A stretch of DNA of 64,000 nucleotides, from positions 9,734,001-9,798,000 of the forward strand of contig NC_052140.2 in NCBI RefSeq assembly GCF_016086655.4. Direction: 5' to 3'. Positions within the stretch are counted from its first letter, which is position 1; the number at the start of each line of letters is the position of its first letter. This stretch comes from Lepeophtheirus salmonis. Taxonomy: Eukaryota > Arthropoda > Copepoda > Siphonostomatoida > Caligidae. The notes below the pieces were generated by a model. The model had not been told where the DNA came from, made no database searches, and saw only the letters and a program-made list of their open reading frames with translations. Position numbers and translations under genes: made by a program. Shown piece by piece: positions 57,941-64,000 of this stretch.

Positions 57941-59639
57941 ATCTTTTTTCCCAAAAATGAGCCGGCATTACATTTGATTTCTTTGACAAGTAATTATTTC
58001 GATTTTCATTAATAAAATAAAGATTATAAAACGTTAAAAACTGCTGCCAATTGCACTGAATGTAGCCATAATTGATAACCAAAAAAAATTTATTTTATTT
58101 TAAAGGCAATTTAAGTCTTTAAAGTCGAGTAATAGTTTTAAATTATCGATGAAGCTCTTGGGTATCTTAAATAACTGCAAAAAATTTAATACAAGGCCTA
58201 TTACTTGCTCAAATATGTCTATAAAATATTGGGCTGTATAAATAATTTATAGTAAAAATAAAATCATTATTTTTAATGTATTTTATTAACTTTGTTATTT
58301 CTTTTTCATTATTATTAATCCCCTTGGCAAAGAAAACCATACTCCACATTTCCGATATTTGCCCTTCCAAGGCATGTTAATTTTTGACGTCAAAATTACC
58401 AGAACGGAAGTGATTTTTTTTTTTCTGCCTAGCTAGCATTTTCACCTTGTTCGAAGAAAATTTGTCAAATATTACATTTTTTCTCATTATTGGTGTCCAT
58501 CTTTGACGACCGCTTAAAAAATACTTAGTCAAACAATCACGAACTGTTTTAAAAGTTTTTTCAGGTAAAATTTTACCTTTTTAGTCCTAACTAGCGTAAA
58601 TAGATCGCATTTATGCAACGTGAAATAGACCAATTTGAAAAATCATGAATTCTTTTACATCACGTATTATATAAAAAGTAAAATAATACATTATGATATT
58701 TTTCCTATTCTTGATTTTTATTAGAGATCGTTTTTATATTGACAATGCAAATAATATGTACGTGGATATTTTATACACATTCGAGTGAGTTGAAATTCAA
58801 AATCTTAAAAATTGATGATGGATGTGGTAATAATACCAAATTTGAAAGGAGTATTACATAATAAATTTTAAGATGTTTAAGCCCATTTTCGTAGATTTTC
58901 CATCGTAATAAAAACTTTATTGATATATATTTTGTGATAAAAAGTAATTACTAATAATCCCAGATGTTTACTTCTGATGTTGTATAATAATAATAATATT
59001 ATAAAAAAACATAGTTTCAATGATAAAATTAATGAATAAATATCTTTTAGATTCCACTTTTGTATTTTCTTTTAAATATTGTTTTATTTCTATAATAATG
59101 CCCCAATAAAATAATAATACATCATGATATAAATAACCTATTAAATATCTTCAAAATAGTAATGTGATCTTTTCTTTAAAATAGAGTACATAATGTTAGT
59201 GATTGATTCTAAAAAAATCAATTTCCATATTTTTTAACTATATATTCCAAACAGCACTTGAAATCGAAACAGTGCTTTTGTTTAAATAAAATTCTTCATT
59301 GAAACGCTATATCATGAAAACTACGTCTCCATAAACAAAGGAAGCCATGAATTAAATTCACCATTTTGAGCATCTCATTTCATAACAGAAGTTTAAAATA
59401 CAAATCCTATAATATACCAAAAAAATGTCAGTGATATATTGTCCTACATGAATTTATGATGTAAATAAATTAATGAAACATTGCATTTGTTCTTAATTTT
59501 TATTCAGGATAGTTTTTGTGTTCAATTCCATATATATAAAGAGTTAGTTATCAAGACTGTTAATTAATGTTAATTTTCTCATTAATATAAAAATGTTCAA
59601 TAATTTTTTTTTGACATTTTGGTTCAGCCATCCTTTGTT

Positions 59640-60075
59640 GATAAACAAAGGATAAACATTTCGTCATCTTGTGAGCAAAAAGCCAAAAGACAGCGCATCT
59701 CAGATCTCCTAAATACTGAAGTTCAGGTGACAAAGATTAAAGACATTGTTACTCCACGAGCATGGGCTTCAAGGTGGGCAAGATGAAGAATGATGGAGAA
59801 GACCTCTTATGGAAAACAAGAAGTTGAAAGAACAATTTAATTAGGGATCCCGATTTCCCGTTTAGTTTCAATAACAAGATGAAGGAAGACATCACCAAAT
59901 CGATAAATTGCCTCGTCAACGACTTATCCGTCGCTGTTAGGAGTATATGGAGGGATATTAAGGGTTAATTGGGATTTTACTCATACACTAGGACTCTACC
60001 AAACCTTCTGACAGAAATCATGAAGGACAAGAACCTCTTGAGTCCGAATTTTGCTCCCCAACACATGTATATATC
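59640..60075 (+). pseudogene. mariner-like transposase, N-terminal fragment
   Basis: The order of segments is KKPKDSASQIS-like, MGFKVGKMKNDGEDLLWKT (about 59,763-59,820, the first helix-turn-helix and linker), RDPDFPFSFNNKMKEDITKS, NCLVNDLSVAVRSIWRDIKG and GFYSYTRTLPNLLTEIMKDK (about 59,840-60,040). This matches the two DNA-binding subdomains of a mariner-like enzyme (normally '...SMRxLAxxLxVAxRTIRRxIKxDLGxxSYxRT...LLTExMKxKRL'). The related piece at about 35,400-35,640 shares the GGGCAAGATGAAG and GGAGAAGACCTCTT text. The catalytic domain that should follow is absent. Similarity stops near 60,075. Confidence 0.7.
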
Positions 60076-60384
60076 AGAAGAGAACTCTTAAAATAATTTT
60101 TCTGACATTTTCATTTCAATTTAATTAGTTGACATGTGGTGCCACATTTAAAGAACAATCTATTTACATGAATATATTGATGGGATTAACTTTTTTTTGT
60201 AAATTCAACTCGTTGCACAATGCTAACAAAAGTTGTATCCCATAAATAAACTTATTTTTGCAACGATCAGTTAGAGTAAATAATTAACTTCCTTGAGAAA
60301 GAAAATGTATCAACATTTTTGTTTATATTATATATGATAGTGTTTGTCTAGTGAATATTAATGATTGATAAATAAAACTAATTG

Positions 60385-60650
60385 TGAAAGGATCAATGGC
60401 GTCCAAACTCCTTGGATTTAAATCCTAAGGCCTACTCTTTATGGTCTATTCTTGAAGCAAAGGCATGTGCAAAGCCTCATAATCATTTCGAGAGACTGTA
60501 AAGGCTACACTGGTTAAGACATAGGACCAAATCGCTCAAGAAGTTATTTGTGCCACTGTCAAGGACATTCATTGCTGTCTGATAGCAAGTGTGAAGCATG
60601 GAGATAACCATTTGTTCCATGTTATAGAAAATTAATGTAAAAAATTAGGT
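60385..60650 (+). pseudogene. mariner/Tc1-type transposase, C-terminal fragment
   Basis: Shifting frames give, in order, TCCTTGGATTTAAATCCTAA (the LDLNP third-acid region), YSLWSILEAKACAKPHNHFE, TVKATLVKT, IAQEVICATVKDIHC and CLIASVKHGDNHLFHVIEN then a stop. This corresponds to the last 85 residues of a Tc1/mariner-type transposase. It lies 310 bases after the N-terminal fragment on the same strand. However, its wording (SILEAKACAKPH) differs from the C-termini that go with that N-terminal type, so the two are probably separate insertions. It is inactive. Confidence 0.6.
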
Positions 60651-60659
60651 ACGAAGATT

Positions 60660-62395
60660 AAAAGTCATAATTTAAAAAAATGTGTATACTATTTTCTATA
60701 TTAACTTAATTTCTGTACACACTGTATGTAGTTAAACAATAGCCAATTTACCCAAGTCTGAAGTTTATTTATCTTTGTTTACCTGGTTTAAAAAAAAATT
60801 GCAAGAAACTCATTCCTACCATATAAAATCTCAATGCAACAAAAAATTCCTTTTTTTTACGGAGGAACAAAACAAGGAATCAAAAATGAAATTAATTTTT
60901 TTAATTATGTATAAAAATGTAGAACAAATATTAATCTACTCTTTTTAATATATTTCCGACTAAAGTCTATTAATCTAATTATATCTGCGGGTTAATTTCA
61001 TCAGCAAACCACATATATAACTTATATAATATATATACTTTCTACATTAATGTATCCATTTCTCTATTTTTCTCATTATCTTGGCATGGACTGTCCTCAA
61101 TGATACATAACTATTTTTTTTCTCCATCCTTTGTTAAAAATAAAATCATTAATCGTGAAATTGTGCAATATAGAATTTATCTTAAGTACCTCATTATTTG
61201 ACTATGATATATTAATATCATATAATTACATTTTTTATATATATCATATTGTACATATGGATATAGTTGTCATTTACATCAATAATGAAAGCAAACACAC
61301 TACAGAAAACGAATGATGGTTTGAATCTAATGTTGTTGAATTTTTTATATAACGCCGTAAGTGAACTGATTAAAAAAAGAAGCTCCTACAATTAAACATA
61401 TTTATAATTAATAAATTTGGTTTTATTTATTTTCCTATTCCATCAATTTTGCACGCATAAATATTAAACATTAAAATTCTGCGAATACTTCAAAGCATTT
61501 AAGACATCATGAAAAAAGAAATCCTTGTTAATAAAATTATTTTAACTACATGAATTTTGGTGTTCAAAAATATATAATTTTTTATTCTGAGAGGAAAAAT
61601 ATTAAATTGTTATGTTAATAAAATTTAAATTTAAATTATAATTACTTCATGCAAATTTAATTAGTACCCATCAGTTTTTTTATGAAGTTGCATGAATTAG
61701 ATAAATAAAAGCTAGAATATTACATTTTTGTGATTACTGTTGTGCGCCTCAGTCCTTACTATAAAAAAAACGTAATAATCTTGGAAATCAATAGGAAAAA
61801 CAATTACACGACTTTAATAAAAACAATTAATTGAGTTAAATAGCTTTTGATTAAAAAATTGCTAAATCTATAAATGTTGAATTTCAGATTATATGATATA
61901 ACGTTTAAGGAGCATACTCCTAAGTATTTGCAATAAAATGCAGATTCAAGGGTATATAAACATTTTTATAAATCTCCTAGTTCACTAAAAGAGAGGGGGA
62001 TAAATTTTATTCAGAGTGGTTTTTTTCGTATTAAATAAATTAATCTGAATGTAAAGAATGATTACATTTGAATCTGTTCAGATAAAAACGTTTCCTTAGT
62101 AAAAGAGGTAATATTTATCCGTTTTCGGCTTAGATTCACGAAAATCTGTTATTTTGTTTCACTTAAAGCGATATTTTCGGGAAAACGACTTCTTTATTAG
62201 AAAAATCTGACAACACATTAGAGTAAAGTTGTAACTTTGATTAATAAATTGTATAAATTAAATGATAAACTTTATTTTCTTTTATCAAATAAGAATTCAT
62301 AAGGCTCAAATGAAATACATTAATAGTACTGAAAATTGTTTATTTTTTAGGCGGGTTACCAAAAAAAGAGACCCGAAAATCAACATGACACACTG
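60660..62395. other. AT-rich spacer, no gene
   Basis: Nothing recognised. The frame at 61,131-61,316 is low-complexity. Confidence 0.6.
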
Positions 62396-62399
62396 ACAA

Positions 62400-62710
62400 T
62401 TTCAATAATATTTTAGAAGAGAGCTGCGTAGCTGTCATGACGGTTCATTCAATCATCAACTACTAGAAAGGACGGAAAAAGGAAATATACAATGACGTTG
62501 AAAAGAATAACTCCTAGGTTGGTCGTCAAATCTACTCAGAGTTCAACAAGGACTTTCATTCATACATCACCAACAAATCATTGAAGTTACTCTCTGTGTT
62601 TTGTGAGAACAGGCAAATGTTTAATCAGTTGTTGAATGTAATTGAAAATGAAGTTTACCATTCATGAGTTAAATAATAGTGACAACAACTTATGAATTGA
62701 AAAATCATTC
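62400..62710 (+). repeat. composite dispersed repeat (R1 copy 3 followed by R2 copy 2)
   Basis: 62,495-62,590 is family R1 (ACTCAGAGTTCAACAAGGAC and CACCAACAAATC, as at 8.6 and 30.5 kb) and 62,605-62,705 is family R2 (ACAGGCAAATGTTTAATCAG and GTTAAATAATAGTGACAACA, as at 13.46 kb). This copy is the only one in which both are adjacent, which suggests that the other three are fragments of the same longer element. No conserved protein frame. The 85-codon frame that starts at 62,679 is not conserved in the 13.5 kb copy. Confidence 0.6.
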
Positions 62711-62939
62711 TTCAGTTTACCAACTCAAAAAAAAGGGAGAGTTAAAGAATACAACCGATTTTTCTTACTACGCTTCAACACTCTCAACCGACTCAGATTC
62801 AGCAGATTTCTTCTTCTTGTGGACTCAATACTTTTTGAATCTGAATATAAGAAATACAATTTCTTTTTTTAATTGTTGCTGTATAGACGGGAACAATTTT
62901 AGGCACGAGACTAAATTACTAATGTCAACAGAATGATAT

Positions 62940-64000
62940 TTTTTTCACTTGGGTTGACGTTATGTTTCCTTGATTTATTTTACCTAGATGAACATTAAAA
63001 TAATCTTTATAACCATTTTATTGTTTTTGTGTCCCAGATAGTGTTTTTTTGAAGAAAAAAATAAATACAACATTTACATGTATGATTTATTGTTATTTTT
63101 TTTTGTCTTAAAATATCAAAATAAATGTAAATAATATTAAATACAGTTTGTAGGCGCATAGTTTCAGATTTAAAAAATATTTCATTGTCTTTTTCACTTG
63201 AAAAACCAAAAAAAAAAGAATATGTCTATCACAATGATAAAAATTAAAGTTTGCAGTGGTCAGAACATATATATAATGTTCATGAAATGATGCCAGTCAA
63301 ACTAGCCAAGCTGATTATTCAGGGTTATTGGTACCCTTCTGTTAAATATCTGGAGAGTCTTTGGTTGTTTTTTTTGTAAGTCAGATCAATAAAACTACCC
63401 TTCAAGGAAAAGTATAAGCGTTGTAAAAAATTACTTACTTTCATCATCACAATAATGGCTAAAGGATAGAATGCTATTTGGTACTCTAGAAGTTTGGGCA
63501 AAGTTTTTTGATAGAGATAAATGAATATGTGGCTTTTTTCGGACCAAAAACAAGAAGAACAATCATTTTTTCTTTAAATACGAAACACTTTGTCAAATAT
63601 GTAACGTCATTGAAAAAGTTTTAAAGGAATATTTTGTTTTCATAAAATTACAAAAATATGATTTTTTAGGCTTTTACTCTGGAAAAATGGGAAAAACTAT
63701 TTATTTGCACCTAGTCCAATGGCTCAGCATATCTTGTATGCAAAATGTGTTTTGTTGGACTATATTATAGCCAGTGTTTTATCTGTTGTGAAACTTCACC
63801 TTCGTGATTTATAAATGATAGTACTTTTATCAACAAACTCTAAAATTCAGTATTTTTTTTTCCAGTTATATATATTATTGATTTTTATCATTTTCATTTT
63901 ATATAGTAGTTATAATAGATAAGCCTTGTTGGGCAAAAGAAAAAAACAATGTTGAACGCTAAATAGTATTTCCCCCCTATTTTTAATAGGTTGAAGGCCA
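62940..64000. other. AT-rich spacer, no gene
   Basis: No coding, RNA or repeat signal recognised up to the end of the window. Confidence 0.6.

Larger units (their letters stand above)
57260..59630. other. AT-rich spacer, no gene
   Basis: An imperfect internal duplication is visible: TTCAAAAATTAAATTATTTTAAATGTTGTTAGTTTTTCT near 57,498 and TTCAAAAATTAGATTATTTTAAATGCTGTTAGTTTTTCT near 57,865, each followed by a TTTATGT...GCTTGTCAA-like step. No gene is recognised. The minus-strand frame at 57,873-58,082 overlaps the second copy. Confidence 0.55.

Noticed and set aside
59640..60650. Reading 59.64-60.65 kb as one mariner copy with an internal deletion
   Set aside because: The C-terminal wording belongs to a different transposase type from the N-terminal part, and 310 bases of unrelated AT-rich DNA separate them.

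Overview
The window is very AT-rich eukaryotic DNA with many homopolymer A and T runs. It has no bacterial-style gene packing. I found no complete host gene, no tRNA or rRNA that I would defend, and no CRISPR array. What can be recognised is a graveyard of decayed transposable elements: at least fourteen mariner/Tc1-type remnants of several families, two unrelated piggyBac remnants, the 3' end of a non-LTR retrotransposon, one LTR, a probable hAT end, a satellite of about 108 bp, two short tandem repeats and several dispersed non-coding repeats. An arthropod genome fits this mixture, and a parasitic copepod such as a caligid sea louse seems likely to me. That is inference from the style of the mariner families and base composition, and I could not check it.

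Layout. 1-12.5 kb is nearly empty: one mariner C-terminal scrap at 3.65 kb and pairs of short dispersed repeats. 12.5-19.5 kb holds an irritans-type mariner derivative, an unidentified short ORF with a shared upstream repeat (13.5 kb), the CCHC end of a LINE on the minus strand (15.7-16.0 kb), the ~108-bp satellite (17.4-18.3 kb) and a hAT-like terminal repeat (19.07 kb). 21.9-24.2 kb is a long piggyBac pseudogene interrupted by an LTR at 22,166-22,480. 27.6-28.0 kb is an unidentified coding-like block ending in a 23-base A tract. 29.3-29.9 kb is a minus-strand mariner remnant.

35-44 kb is the densest part: six mariner pieces, a minus-strand fragment of a recurrent arthropod protein of unknown function (38.8-39.1 kb), and unidentified coding-like stretches at 40.9 and 43.6-43.9 kb. 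44-54.7 kb has a 15-bp minisatellite, a coding-like block at 46.9 kb, a 44-bp duplication, the second piggyBac (48.1 kb) and three mariner copies. 56.7-62.9 kb holds three more mariner pieces and a composite dispersed repeat.

The most informative pattern is that several mariner copies are internally deleted in the same place. The pair at 49.6 kb (+) and 53.6-54.3 kb (-) share one junction. The copies at 41.6 and 56.8 kb, and possibly the tail at 36.4 kb, share another. The pair at 12.5 and 41.1 kb share a third. This is what non-autonomous families that amplified after deletion should look like, rather than independent decay. None of the transposase frames is intact, so nothing here looks able to move by itself. 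I found no convincing new defence or metabolic system. The best candidates for something undescribed are the unidentified coding-like blocks and the satellite.
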